Shown piece by piece: positions 1-7,944 of a DNA stretch of 64,000 nt (positions are counted from its first letter, which is position 1; each line of letters starts with the position of its first letter). The notes under the pieces are model-generated. The model did not search any database. It worked only from the letters and a program-made list of their open reading frames with translations, and was not told where the DNA came from. A program made the position numbers and the translations under genes. Origin of the DNA: Motiliproteus sp965230735 (GTDB lineage Bacteria; Pseudomonadota; Gammaproteobacteria; Pseudomonadales; Balneatricaceae); assembly GCF_965230735.1 (NCBI RefSeq), contig NZ_OZ246016.1, forward strand, positions 1,178,001-1,242,000, read 5' to 3'.

Positions 1-455
1 TTGTGGCCCTGGGCTTCCAGCACCCGTGCCAGGGCATCGCCGATGATGGTCGAACGCAGGTGGCCGACGTGCATCTCTTTGGCCAGGTTGGGGGCCGAAT
101 AGTCGATCACTACGGTCTGGGGTTGGTCGGCGGCTTCGATGCCCAGGCGATGTTGTTCCAGCTGGGTCACCTGATCGGCCAGCCAGCCGTTATCGAGGCT
201 GATGTTGATAAAGCCGGGGCCCGCGATCTCGGTGCTGCTGGCGATGCCTTCCAGATCCAGCTGCTCGATGATCTTGGCGGCAAGTTCGCGAGGATTGGTC
301 TTCATCGCCTTGGCTGCGCCCATGGCGCCGTTGGCCTGGTAATCACCGAATTGCGGGTTTTTGCTCGGTGCCACCATCGGCTGGCACTCGGCCGGGATAC
401 CGGCGGCGGTCATCGCTTCGCGGACACGGTGGTTAAGCAGATCACGGATGTTCAT
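1..455 (-). CDS. argS: Arginyl-tRNA synthetase, N-terminal part (cut by window edge)
   Basis: The first 151 residues of a class I aminoacyl-tRNA synthetase that charges tRNA-Arg in the cytoplasm; the rest lies left of the window. The N-terminal additional domain is followed by VVIDYSAPNLAKEMHVGHLRS, in which HVGH (residues about 129-132) is the class I HIGH signature and the surrounding APNLAKEMHVGH is typical of ArgRS. The start is an ATG at 455-453 preceded by a GGAGGG-type ribosome binding site. It reads away from the LysR gene to its right. The family assignment is firm; nothing can be said about the KMSKS half. Confidence 0.96.
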   Translation of the reverse strand, partial: MNIRDLLNHRVREAMTAAGIPAECQPMVAPSKNPQFGDYQANGAMGAAKAMKTNPRELAAKIIEQLDLEGIASSTEIAGPGFINISLDNGWLADQVTQLEQHRLGIEAADQPQTVVIDYSAPNLAKEMHVGHLRSTIIGDALARVLEAQGH

Positions 456-610
456 GGAGGGCTGATACCTGTTTGGCGCTATGGGGTCCGGTTTCGAAAT
501 GGCAAGTTTAGACTCGCCGTTTTGAAGCCGAACCCCCGGTTCGAAAAAGCCCGCTAGGATAGCCTAATTTGGCCATTTAAACCACTTGTAGAGCCCGCGC
601 CGAGCCGGAC

Positions 611-1531
611 TCAGCGGGTTTCCAGGCAGTCCAGAAACTTACTCACCAGCGGACTCTGGAAACGTTGCTCCCGGGTAATGGCATAGAACCGGGTCTGGTA
701 GCTGAACCGCTCAGGATGGAGTGGTCGAAGCTGTTGTTGCAGCCCCAGCGCCGAGACGTAGACTTCCGGGAGATATCCAAGAAAAGCACCGCTTCGGATC
801 AGGCGCAGACGGGCTTCGATATGAGGCGCATAGGCCGGCAGCCGGGGGCGTTCCAGCTGATTGCGCAATTCCTGGGTGGCGCGGACTCTGGGAGTGCCGA
901 TCAGCTTTTGCTGGTCCAATGCCTCGAAGTCGAGTTCGTTGTCGGGGCGCGAGTACCAGGGGTGTTGGCGGTCAGCATACAGGTGCATCTGTTCCTGCCC
1001 CAGCTGCTGCAACGACAGGTCGGAAACGGGGCGATCAAGGTAGCTGATACCCAGGCTCAGGCGTTCATCCCTGACGGCGCGAACGACCTCTTCGGCGGCC
1101 AGGGTATGAAGGTCGAGAAATACCTCCGGCGCGTCCCGGTTAAATCGCCCCAGGGCCTGGTTGATTCGATCGCCGATCGGGCCGAATAGGTTCTCGGCCA
1201 GTCCCAGGTGCAGGTCTCCCAGTAGGCGTTCGCGTCCATCGCGGATGCTGCCCTGAAACTGTTCGATGGCGGTCAGCAGCTGACCGATGGCGGTATAGAC
1301 CCGTTGACCCTGCTCGGTCAGGGCGAAGCCGCGTCTACCGCGCTGGCATAGACGCATCCCCAGGCGCAGCTCCAGATCGGCGAGGTAGTTGCTGATCGTC
1401 GACGCGGCAATGTTGAGGTCATCTTCGGCGGCGGCGATCCCGGCGTTGTCGGCCACCGCCTTGAATACCCGCAGCAGCTTCAGGTCGGTATCGGCCAGTT
1501 GGCCTGAAAGTGCGAGTTTTTGCTTGCCCAT
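611..1531 (-). CDS. LysR-family transcriptional regulator
   Basis: A 306-residue DNA-binding regulator with the usual LysR layout: an N-terminal winged helix-turn-helix (about residues 15-75, including ASTISNYLADLELRLG and the wing region RRGFALTEQG) and a C-terminal periplasmic-binding-like effector domain. It is divergent from the ureohydrolase gene with 133 bp between the starts, the standard arrangement for a LysR protein controlling its neighbour. By analogy with known regulator/ureohydrolase pairs in pseudomonads it may respond to a guanidino compound or agmatine, but the effector is inference. The ATG at 1531 is the first in the frame. Confidence 0.9.
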   Translation of the reverse strand: MGKQKLALSGQLADTDLKLLRVFKAVADNAGIAAAEDDLNIAASTISNYLADLELRLGMRLCQRGRRGFALTEQGQRVYTAIGQLLTAIEQFQGSIRDGRERLLGDLHLGLAENLFGPIGDRINQALGRFNRDAPEVFLDLHTLAAEEVVRAVRDERLSLGISYLDRPVSDLSLQQLGQEQMHLYADRQHPWYSRPDNELDFEALDQQKLIGTPRVRATQELRNQLERPRLPAYAPHIEARLRLIRSGAFLGYLPEVYVSALGLQQQLRPLHPERFSYQTRFYAITREQRFQSPLVSKFLDCLETR

Positions 1532-1573
1532 GGCTTTGCTTAATCTATGTTTAAAGACAATACCTTTTTATAT

Positions 1574-1590
1574 CCAAAGCTATGGTTTGG
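1574..1590. promoter_or_regulatory. Candidate LysR operator dyad between regulator and ureohydrolase
   Basis: A short dyad, CCAAA followed by seven bases and TTTGG, sits in the 133-bp divergent intergenic region about 75 bp upstream of the ureohydrolase start. LysR regulators commonly bind imperfect dyads in this position. The dyad is seen directly; its role is inferred. Confidence 0.4.
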
Positions 1591-1664
1591 CAAATCATCG
1601 TTCTATCCCGCGTATTGTCGGTCTAGTCTGGGAGCAACCGTTACCCGTACAAGCCGGAGGCAAC

Positions 1665-2654
1665 ATGTCAGAGCAAGACAACCCAGAGATCAAAAACACC
1701 GACAAAACGCTTTATCAACCCCTGGGTGGCAATGAGATGCCCCGCTTTGGTGGGCCAGCCACCTTTATGCGGCTGCCTCCGGTGGAGCTGAGTCCGACGC
1801 TGGATGCGGCCTTTATCGGTGTGCCACTGGATATCGGCGTTTCCAACCGTCCCGGCGCGCGCCTGGGGCCGCGGGAGATCCGTGACGAGTCGCGGATGTT
1901 GCGTCCGTTCAATGTCTCCACCGGTGCGGACCCGTTCAACAGTCTCTGTGTGGGGGATATCGGTGATGTGCCGATCAACACCTTCAACCTGCAAAAGAGC
2001 ATCGACATTATCGAGCGCTACTACGACGAGGTGCTGGAGAATGACGTGATGCCGTTGACCATCGGCGGTGACCACACCATCGCGTTGCCGATTCTGCGAG
2101 CGCTGAAGAAGAAGCATGGACCGGTGGGACTGGTGCATATCGATGCCCACGCCGATATCAACGACCACATGTTCGGCGAGAAGATCGCCCACGGCACCCC
2201 GTTCCGCCGTGCCGTGGAAGAGGGGTTGCTTGACTGCGAGCGGGTGGTCCAGATCGGTCTGCGAGGTACCGGTTATTCGATCGACGAGTACGACTGGTCC
2301 AAAGAGCAGGGCTTCCGAGTGGTCCAGGCGGAAGAGTGCTGGCACAAGTCGCTGGAGCCGCTGATGGCCGAAGTGCGCGAGCAGGTCGGCGATGGTCCGG
2401 TCTACCTGAGCTTTGACATCGACGGTCTGGATCCGGCATTCGCGCCGGGCACCGGAACCGCCGAGATCGGCGGTCTGACCACCCACCAGGGGATCGAGAT
2501 CATCCGCGGCTGTCGGGGCATGAATCTGGTGGGCGGTGATCTGGTGGAAGTGTCGCCGCCGTTCGATCAGAGCCGCAACACCTCAGTGCTGGCCGCCGGG
2601 CTGCTGTTCGAGATGCTCTGTGTGTTGCCTGGGGTCAATTACGTGACTCGCTGA
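1665..2654 (+). CDS. speB: Agmatinase-family ureohydrolase (agmatinase or guanidino-acid hydrolase)
   Basis: A 329-residue binuclear manganese hydrolase that splits a guanidino group to release urea. The metal ligands are all present: GGDH (His137), HIDAHAD (Asp160, His162, Asp164) and SFDIDGLDP (Asp251, Asp253). Agmatine hydrolysis would give putrescine, but guanidinobutyrate and guanidinopropionate hydrolases look alike, and the N-terminal extension plus a divergent LysR neighbour also fit those enzymes. The ATG at 1665 was chosen because GGAGG lies just upstream; the frame is open further upstream but would overlap the regulator gene. A strong terminator follows directly. The speB symbol marks the family, not a proven substrate. 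Confidence 0.85.
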   Translation: MSEQDNPEIKNTDKTLYQPLGGNEMPRFGGPATFMRLPPVELSPTLDAAFIGVPLDIGVSNRPGARLGPREIRDESRMLRPFNVSTGADPFNSLCVGDIGDVPINTFNLQKSIDIIERYYDEVLENDVMPLTIGGDHTIALPILRALKKKHGPVGLVHIDAHADINDHMFGEKIAHGTPFRRAVEEGLLDCERVVQIGLRGTGYSIDEYDWSKEQGFRVVQAEECWHKSLEPLMAEVREQVGDGPVYLSFDIDGLDPAFAPGTGTAEIGGLTTHQGIEIIRGCRGMNLVGGDLVEVSPPFDQSRNTSVLAAGLLFEMLCVLPGVNYVTR

Positions 2655-2661
2655 TCACCAA

Positions 2662-2688
2662 AAAGCCCGCCAATGGCGGGCTTTTTTT
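2662..2688 (+). terminator. Rho-independent terminator of the ureohydrolase gene
   Basis: A perfect 7-bp GC stem, GCCCGCC/GGCGGGC with loop AAT, flanked by an A-run and followed by seven Ts. It ends about 5 bp before the left target duplication of the insertion sequence, so the insertion left it intact. Confidence 0.93.
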
Positions 2689-2695
2689 ATCTGAC

Positions 2696-2720
2696 TGTCC
2701 CGTCCTGAATAACGTTGACA
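2696..2720 (+). repeat. Left terminal inverted repeat of the IS3-family element
   Basis: Begins TGTCCCGTCCTG and ends CGTTGACA. It matches the reverse complement of 3968-3992 at 19 of 25 positions, with both tips conserved. Confidence 0.85.
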
Positions 2721-2748
2721 CTTTTCGATCATTAACTCGGGAAGTGAC

Positions 2749-3141
2749 ATGAAAACAAAGACTAAACGTACTCAGAAAGATTATTCCCTCGCCTTTAAAT
2801 TGTCGGTTGTCGACCAAGTAGAAGCCGGTGAACTGTCCTATAAGCAGGCACAGCAGCGTTACGGCATCCAAGGTCGCTCAACCGTATTAGTTTGGCTACG
2901 TAAGCATGGCAGGCTAGATTGGTCTCAAGGATCAGATCACCAGGCAAAACTAATGTCAGACAAGCCTTCAGAACTTACCCCAGAGCAGCGGATCAAGGAG
3001 CTTGAGCAACAGTTGGCAGATGCCCAGCAAAAAGCGGAGTTCTTCGAAGCGGTGGTTGATGTGCTCAAACGGGATCACGGGGTCCGTGTCGTAAAAAAGC
3101 CTCGCGGCAAGTCATCGAAGAACGGCAGGTCACAGGGCTGA
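2749..3141 (+). CDS. IS3-family transposase OrfA (helix-turn-helix subunit)
   Basis: A 130-residue OrfA. The N-terminal half is a Tnp_1/HTH_Tnp-type helix-turn-helix (about residues 12-55, with YSLAFKLSVVDQVEAG and YGIQGRSTVLVWLRKHG). A leucine-zipper-like coiled coil follows (about 80-112, LEQQLADAQQKAEFFEAVVD). The C-terminal part is lysine/arginine-rich. An A6G run at 3093-3099 is in the phase A-AAA-AAG, the classical -1 slippery heptamer of IS3 elements. Slipping there leads into the OrfB frame. The ATG at 2749 is 53 bp inside the left end. Confidence 0.93.
   Translation: MKTKTKRTQKDYSLAFKLSVVDQVEAGELSYKQAQQRYGIQGRSTVLVWLRKHGRLDWSQGSDHQAKLMSDKPSELTPEQRIKELEQQLADAQQKAEFFEAVVDVLKRDHGVRVVKKPRGKSSKNGRSQG
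3093..3099 (+). other. Programmed -1 frameshift site (A6G) of the IS transposase
   Basis: The heptamer A AAA AAG is in the correct phase of orfA. A -1 slip enters the OrfB frame, which is open from here and reads on through VTRACQILGISRQAYYQ, a typical start for an IS3 OrfB domain. This is how IS3 elements make the full OrfAB transposase. Confidence 0.85.
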
Positions 3142-3224
3142 CGGTTACTCGAGCTTGCCAAATCCTCGGTATCAGCCGACAGGCCTACTATCAGCAACGC
3201 CAGCGAGCGAAACAGCAAGCAAAG

Positions 3225-3962
3225 ATGCGTTGTTCCATACTGAGCTTTGTTCAACGTGAGCGTATGCAGCAACCTCGGCTGGGAGCGCGTAAGCTACTGT
3301 CCCTGCTCAATGCCGAAACGGAATGTAAAATCGGCCGGGACAAACTATTTGAACTGCTCAGGGATCGCCGCTTATTGGTCCAGCGACGCCGGGCATATCA
3401 CAAGACTACGCAGAGTCATCATCGTTTCTGGTGCCATCCTAACTTGCTAAAGCCCGGTGCAGAGCAAGAGCAAGCCACACGGCCAGAACAGATCTGGGTC
3501 GCGGATATCACCTATCTTCCAGTCAGGGACGGAGAGGCCTATCTGAGCCTGGTTACCGATGCGTATTCACGCAAAGTCGTCGGCTATCACGTACACGGTG
3601 ATTTGAGGGCTGAGTCCGTATTAACGGCCTATCAGAAGGCCTTGGATGGTTACCAAGGTAGCGCCGGGCTTATCCATCACTCTGACAGGGGGATACAGTA
3701 CTGTTCAAAGCGCTATCAGGCCGTACATAAGGAGCACGGTGTGCGTTGTTCGATGACGGATGGGTATGACTGCTATCAGAATGCGCTTGCGGAAAGAGTA
3801 AACGGGATTCTGAAAGGTGAGTATCTGCTGAGAAAGCCAGAGGATCTAGATCAGGCCACGATCATGGTTGATGAGTCGATCCGACTCTACAATACACGGC
3901 GGCCACATATGGCCTTAAAATACAAAACGCCCGATGAGGTGCATCGGGCGTTTTCAACCTGA
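3225..3962 (+). CDS. IS3-family transposase OrfB (DDE integrase domain)
   Basis: The catalytic part of the transposase, probably made mainly as an OrfAB fusion by -1 frameshifting at 3093-3099. The open frame extends back to about 3099; the stretch from the internal ATG at 3225 is 245 residues. The rve-type integrase core shows all three acidic residues: WVADITYLP, then HHSDRGIQY, then NALAERVNGILKGEY with the catalytic Glu. The conserved YNTRRPHMALKYKTPDE tail of IS3 OrfB proteins follows. No stop or frameshift damage is seen. Confidence 0.93.
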   Translation: MRCSILSFVQRERMQQPRLGARKLLSLLNAETECKIGRDKLFELLRDRRLLVQRRRAYHKTTQSHHRFWCHPNLLKPGAEQEQATRPEQIWVADITYLPVRDGEAYLSLVTDAYSRKVVGYHVHGDLRAESVLTAYQKALDGYQGSAGLIHHSDRGIQYCSKRYQAVHKEHGVRCSMTDGYDCYQNALAERVNGILKGEYLLRKPEDLDQATIMVDESIRLYNTRRPHMALKYKTPDEVHRAFST

Positions 3963-3967
3963 AAGGA

Positions 3968-3992
3968 TGTCAACCTATATCAGGACAAGACA
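3968..3992 (-). repeat. Right terminal inverted repeat of the IS3-family element
   Basis: Read on the minus strand it begins TGTCTTGTCCTG and ends GGTTGACA, pairing with 2696-2720. The outside flank GAC repeats the left flank. Confidence 0.85.
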
Positions 3993-4017
3993 GACAACCG
4001 GGTGGATTGTTGTGCGC

Positions 4018-6081
4018 TTATCGATCAGCGAAGAAGTCGTAGTCCATCTTCTCCCGCGGTGCCTGCAGGTAGTAACCCTGGATGTACTGAACCCCGGACA
4101 GGAACAGTTTACTCATCACGTTGGTGCCCTCGACCAGCGGAGCAACGATGGTCTTTTCTCCCAGCCGCAGCGGTTCAATCAGCTTATCGAATGCCTCGTG
4201 TTTGTCCGGGCTGCTCAGTTCCTGCACGAAGGAGCCGTCCAGTTTGATGTACTGGGCCGGAATATGGCGCAGTACGTTCTCCGAATCGATCGAGCTGCCG
4301 TAGTGCTTGATACAGGCGCGGGCGTGCAACTGGGTCAGTCCCTGGGTGAAGATGTTGGCGTACTTCAGGTAGCTGGAGGCGTCGGACTCGCTGAACTGGA
4401 AGATCAGACTGTCACCGGGTACCTGGCTCTCTTTGAGCTGATCACGGATCCAGTGCAGCAGGCGTGGATCCTCCAGTGAACGGCCGGTCAGGTTGATGAA
4501 CAGTCGGTTATGATTGCCCTTCTTGTGCTCCTCGGCCAGCTGGCGAATGCTTTCGGCGATGACCCAGCGATCCAGTTCGGTGCTGACCTCGGCATGGTCG
4601 AGCATGGTCAGGAACATATTCGGCGAGACTTCGTGCTCGTTCTGGTCGATCAACCGCAACAGAACCTCGTAGATCGGATCGGTCGATCCCTGCAGGCTGA
4701 CCACCGGTTGAAACAGCAGCTTGAGGTTATTGTCTTGGATCGCCTGACGCAGTTTCTTAACCGACAGGCCTTCCTCTTCGCTCTTCTCTTCCGGGATGTA
4801 GACGTTGACGCCGTTACCGCGGCTGCTTCTGCTGCGAACGCTCTCGGAGGCTACCTGGGCCAGGCGAAGGACCTCTTGCGAGCTGGCGCTATCGGCGTTG
4901 ATCGGTGTGATGCCGATGCTGCAGGTAGTTTGAATCTGGGCGCCGGCGGCTTCCGACAGGTTATTTTCGACCGCCTTGCAGATCGATTCTGCCAGTGTTC
5001 GCGCTTTATCGGTTTCCGGATCACCGAAAATCACCACGAAGGCATCGAGGTTGTAGCGGCACAGGACATGGGCATGGTTGACCTGATCGGTCAGAATCTG
5101 GGCCGTATCGCGGACGATGGTGTCGGCACCGTTGACCCCCAGCTCCGCCTTGATGGCGCTGAAGTTGTCCAGTGAGATGTAGAGCAGATTCGAGTCCTGC
5201 CCGGTTCGTACCGCCGATTGCAGCATCTGGTCCAGGCGCTTGGCCAGGTAGAACTGATTCTTCAGGCCGGTGACCAGATCCTGTTCGGCCATCGCCTCAA
5301 TAAAGGCGTCTTCGCCTTGGGCGTCCAGGCGTAACTGGGTACACAGGGTGCGTTCAAAGCGCGATTGGTTCAGGACCAGGTTGGCGCTGAAATTGGTGCC
5401 GTCCGGGCGCTTGAGGTTGAGTTCGATCTCCTGGGTGGTGCTGTTATCGGTGTGATAGGTGCTGAGGAAGTCCGCCAGCCGGGATTGGTCGTCGCTGCTC
5501 ACCAAGGATTTCAGCTCGATCCCGAGCATCTCTTTATTCTGTTCAAAGCCGAGCATCTTCAACAACGACGGATTGATATAGATGAACTCGTTGTTGCGGT
5601 TGAGGAAGCCGATCTGCTCGCTGGAGGTGTGCAGCAGCTCGCGGCAGCGCTTCTCGGTTTCCAGCAGGTGGAATTCGGCCGCTCGGCGACGACGCCGGGA
5701 TTCGAGCTGGTAAAGCTCTCGACGGATCACCATCACCGCCATCTCGGCCTGGTCGGCAGGCACCACTTCGTTGGCTTTGAGTTTCAGTCCCTCGATCCGA
5801 TGCTGAGGGTCGGCATCGTCGGCCAGGGCGATGACCGGGATATCTTTATTGTGCTGCTTCAGGCTCTTGCCAAGCGCTTCCAGGCCGGGGTCGCTATTCA
5901 GGCGGTAAAGGATCAGATCCCACTGTTGCGATTGCAGCGCCTGTTCCAGCGGCTCTCCGGCTTCCACCAGCTCCGCCCGGGGGGCCAGTCGTGTGCTCCG
6001 AAGCAACGACATGATGGGCTCTGATTTTTCTGAGCTGACGCCGATCAGCAGCAGCTGCAGGCTTTGACGCAGTTTCTGCAT
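4018..6081 (-). CDS. FimX-like protein: REC-like, PAS, degenerate GGDEF and degenerate EAL domains
   Basis: A 687-residue cytoplasmic signalling protein. In order: an N-terminal receiver-like domain (about 1-120), a PAS domain (about 150-260, around SEQIGFLNRNNEFIYINPSLL), a GGDEF domain (about 275-430) and an EAL domain (about 440-687). The GGDEF signature is replaced by YNLDAF, so cyclase activity is unlikely. The EAL motif reads EVLLRL, so phosphodiesterase activity is also unlikely. This pattern matches Pseudomonas FimX, a c-di-GMP-binding protein that drives type IV pilus assembly, but no pilus genes are nearby. A TTG at 6114 would extend it; the ATG at 6081, with AGGG just upstream, is preferred. 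Confidence 0.82.
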   Translation of the reverse strand: MQKLRQSLQLLLIGVSSEKSEPIMSLLRSTRLAPRAELVEAGEPLEQALQSQQWDLILYRLNSDPGLEALGKSLKQHNKDIPVIALADDADPQHRIEGLKLKANEVVPADQAEMAVMVIRRELYQLESRRRRRAAEFHLLETEKRCRELLHTSSEQIGFLNRNNEFIYINPSLLKMLGFEQNKEMLGIELKSLVSSDDQSRLADFLSTYHTDNSTTQEIELNLKRPDGTNFSANLVLNQSRFERTLCTQLRLDAQGEDAFIEAMAEQDLVTGLKNQFYLAKRLDQMLQSAVRTGQDSNLLYISLDNFSAIKAELGVNGADTIVRDTAQILTDQVNHAHVLCRYNLDAFVVIFGDPETDKARTLAESICKAVENNLSEAAGAQIQTTCSIGITPINADSASSQEVLRLAQVASESVRSRSSRGNGVNVYIPEEKSEEEGLSVKKLRQAIQDNNLKLLFQPVVSLQGSTDPIYEVLLRLIDQNEHEVSPNMFLTMLDHAEVSTELDRWVIAESIRQLAEEHKKGNHNRLFINLTGRSLEDPRLLHWIRDQLKESQVPGDSLIFQFSESDASSYLKYANIFTQGLTQLHARACIKHYGSSIDSENVLRHIPAQYIKLDGSFVQELSSPDKHEAFDKLIEPLRLGEKTIVAPLVEGTNVMSKLFLSGVQYIQGYYLQAPREKMDYDFFADR

Positions 6082-6114
6082 GGGTCCCTGATTCCGGGTT
6101 GTTATTAGGTCCAA

Positions 6115-6434
6115 AGCAACTAACCTGCGAATAAGTAAAGCCAGATCTTATCGGCAGGCATCCTAAGACTACACGTTTGAAACGCAAGAATCATTGCTCT
6201 GGAACAAAAACGTTCCACACGTAAAAAGGGCTAAGTTATTGGAAGCAATTGGAAAGAAGAGATGGCTGGGGTAGCAGGATGATCCGGGCTTTGCCCGGCC
6301 GCTGCTTGCCTTATTGGGGGACGTCATCACTGCGCAATGACGATGCGTCGCGGCTTAGCCGCTCGGCTCAAACCTGCGCAGGTTCGAAGGCTATAGCTTC
6401 ATTACTATTAATGCTTGGGTGTGAGGAATGAAGA
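6115..6434. other. Gene-free stretch with tRNA-Gln-derived repeats
   Basis: No coding sequence is credible here. The first 140 bp are AT-richer and may hold the FimX-like gene's promoter. From 6260 on it contains a 21-bp direct copy of the tRNA-Gln 3' end, a GC hairpin at 6285-6300, a palindrome GCGGCTTAGCCGC near 6350-6362, and an inverted 14-base copy of the tRNA-Gln T-arm (6375-6388). Confidence 0.6.
6260..6280 (-). repeat. Truncated copy of the tRNA-Gln 3' end
   Basis: AGATGGCTGGGGTAGCAGGA and the next base are repeated exactly at 6432-6452, where they form the 3' flank, CCA end, acceptor strand and half T-arm of tRNA-Gln. The match stops abruptly at 6280. It looks like a scar of duplication or of integration into the tRNA gene. 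Confidence 0.7.
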
Positions 6435-6509
6435 TGGCTGGGGTAGCAGGATTCGAACCTGCGCATGACGGGATCAAAACCCGTTGCCTTACCGCTTGGC
6501 GATACCCCA
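6435..6509 (-). tRNA. tRNA-Gln (anticodon TTG)
   Basis: A 75-nt cloverleaf including encoded CCA. The acceptor TGGGGTA pairs with TACCCCA, the anticodon loop reads TTTTGAT with anticodon TTG, and the T-arm carries GGTTCGAATCC. It is identical to the copy at 10266-10340. It lies 73 bp downstream of tRNA-Met and probably shares its promoter. Confidence 0.97.
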
Positions 6510-6582
6510 GCAATGGTGAAGACGGTCGCTAAAAGTTAGTCTGTTGTCTTCAATCTCTTTCGGTTAAGAGAACCGGAAGAAG

Positions 6583-6659
6583 TGGTGGCTATGACTAGAT
6601 TCGAACTAGTGACCCCATCATTATGAGTGATGTGCTCTAACCAACTGAGCTACATAGCC
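6583..6659 (-). tRNA. tRNA-Met, elongator type (anticodon CAT)
   Basis: A 77-nt cloverleaf with encoded CCA. The acceptor GGCTATG and the D-arm GCTCAGTTGGTTAGAGC are those of elongator tRNA-Met, and the anticodon loop ACTCATAATG gives CAT. The first pair G-C is matched, unlike the initiator tRNA. It is followed by tRNA-Gln on the same strand. Confidence 0.97.
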
Positions 6660-6675
6660 GCCGAATGAGGCGCGA

Positions 6676-6704
6676 ATTATTCCCTGAAGCCGGGGTAGTG
6701 TCAA
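6676..6704 (-). promoter_or_regulatory. Sigma70-type promoter of the tRNA-Met/tRNA-Gln pair
   Basis: On the minus strand a consensus TTGACA (6704-6699) is separated by exactly 17 bp from AATAAT (6681-6676). The predicted start falls a few bases before tRNA-Met at 6659. Confidence 0.85.
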
Positions 6705-6755
6705 CACCTCTTTGTAAAAGTTTTTAAACTTTTTTAGGGCTTGGTTAAACCCTGA

Positions 6756-7847
6756 TCAAACGTTGAAGCGGAAGTGGATCACATCGCCATCGTTAACGAT
6801 GTAGTCCTTACCTTCCAGGCGCCATTTACCGGCCTCTTTAGCGCCCTGTTCGCCGTTGTGCTCGATAAAGTCATCGTAGGCGGTGACCTCGGCACGGATA
6901 AAGCCTTTCTGGAAATCGGTGTGGATAACGCCGGCAGCTTCCGGGGCGGTGGCATCCTTGCGGACGGTCCAGGCGCGGACTTCCTGAACCCCGGCGGTGA
7001 AGTAGGTGTGCAGGTTGAGCAGGCCGTAGCCGGCGCGGATAACCCGATCCAGCCCCGGCTCTTCCATCCCCAGTTCGGCCAGGAACTCGTTGCGCTCTTC
7101 GTCATCCAGCTCGGCGATCTCCGCTTCGAGCTTGTTGCAGATGGCGACCACTCCGGCGCCTTCTTTGGCGGCTAGCTCGCGGACCTGATCGAGATGGGGG
7201 TTGTCTTCGAAGCCGTCTTCGTCGACATTGGCGATATACATGGTCGGCTTGATGGTCAGCAGGTTCAGTGATTTGATCTCTTTGCGTTCATCGTCGCTCA
7301 GTTCGACCGAGCGGACCGGCTCGCCGCGCTCAAGAGGCTCTTTGAGCTTCTCCAGAATGGCTTTGGTTTTCAGGGCGTCTTTGTTGCCGCTCTTGGCAAC
7401 GCGCTGAACCTTGTCCAGTTGCTTTTCGACCGATTCCAGGTCGGCCAGCGCCAGTTCGGTGTTGATGATGTCGATATCGGCCAACGGATCGATCTGGTTG
7501 GCAACGTGGATAACGTTTTCATCTTCAAAGCAGCGCACCACATGGGCGATGGCGTCGGTCTCACGGATGTTGGCCAGGAACTTGTTACCCAGGCCTTCGC
7601 CCTTGGAGGCGCCTTCCACCAGACCGGCGATATCGACAAACTCCATCGTGGTGGCGATCACCTTCTGTGGGTTGACGATTGCGGCCAGTTTGTCGAGCCG
7701 CGGATCGGGCATCGCCACCACGCCGGCGTTGGGTTCGATGGTACAGAACGGGAAGTTTTCGGCACCGATACCGGCTTTGGTCAACGCATTGAAGAGGGTC
7801 GATTTGCCGACGTTGGGCAGGCCGACGATTCCGCAATTAAATCCCAT
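6756..7847 (-). CDS. ychF: Redox-regulated ATPase YchF (Obg-family P-loop protein)
   Basis: A 363-residue TRAFAC-class P-loop protein, the usual length for the family. The Walker A motif GLPNVGKST is at residues 8-16 and the switch region DIAGLVEGASKGEGLGNKF follows. The base-recognition motif is NKLE (CNKLEAE) rather than NKxD, the known reason that this family prefers ATP. A C-terminal TGS domain ends in VNDGDVIHFRFNV. YchF binds ribosomes and affects the oxidative-stress response. It lies downstream of pth in the conserved prs-rplY-pth-ychF order. Confidence 0.96.
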   Translation of the reverse strand: MGFNCGIVGLPNVGKSTLFNALTKAGIGAENFPFCTIEPNAGVVAMPDPRLDKLAAIVNPQKVIATTMEFVDIAGLVEGASKGEGLGNKFLANIRETDAIAHVVRCFEDENVIHVANQIDPLADIDIINTELALADLESVEKQLDKVQRVAKSGNKDALKTKAILEKLKEPLERGEPVRSVELSDDERKEIKSLNLLTIKPTMYIANVDEDGFEDNPHLDQVRELAAKEGAGVVAICNKLEAEIAELDDEERNEFLAELGMEEPGLDRVIRAGYGLLNLHTYFTAGVQEVRAWTVRKDATAPEAAGVIHTDFQKGFIRAEVTAYDDFIEHNGEQGAKEAGKWRLEGKDYIVNDGDVIHFRFNV

Positions 7848-7944
7848 GATCTGATCCTGTGGTTATTCCTGTCGTTGCAGGCCGTTGAAAAGGGTGCGCT
7901 GAGCGGGGCTCAGGGCTTGAAACTGTTCAGGGTTTGAAACCCAC

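Larger units (their letters stand above)
2696..3992 (+). mobile_element. Intact IS3-family insertion sequence, 1297 bp
   Basis: The element carries two overlapping transposase frames joined by a slippery site, and its ends form imperfect inverted repeats of 25 bp that match at 19 positions and begin TGTC. The left end is at 2696 and the right end at 3992. The flanks carry a direct GAC on both sides (2693-2695 and 3993-3995), a 3-bp target duplication as expected for this family. It lies between two convergent genes, the ureohydrolase and the EAL-domain gene, without damaging either. Both frames are open and all catalytic residues are present, so it looks recent and potentially active. I do not assign a named IS or subgroup. 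Confidence 0.93.

Noticed and set aside
1389..1664. A 92-residue N-terminal extension of the ureohydrolase
   Set aside because: It runs antisense into the LysR gene; the ATG at 1665 has GGAGG upstream and gives the family length.
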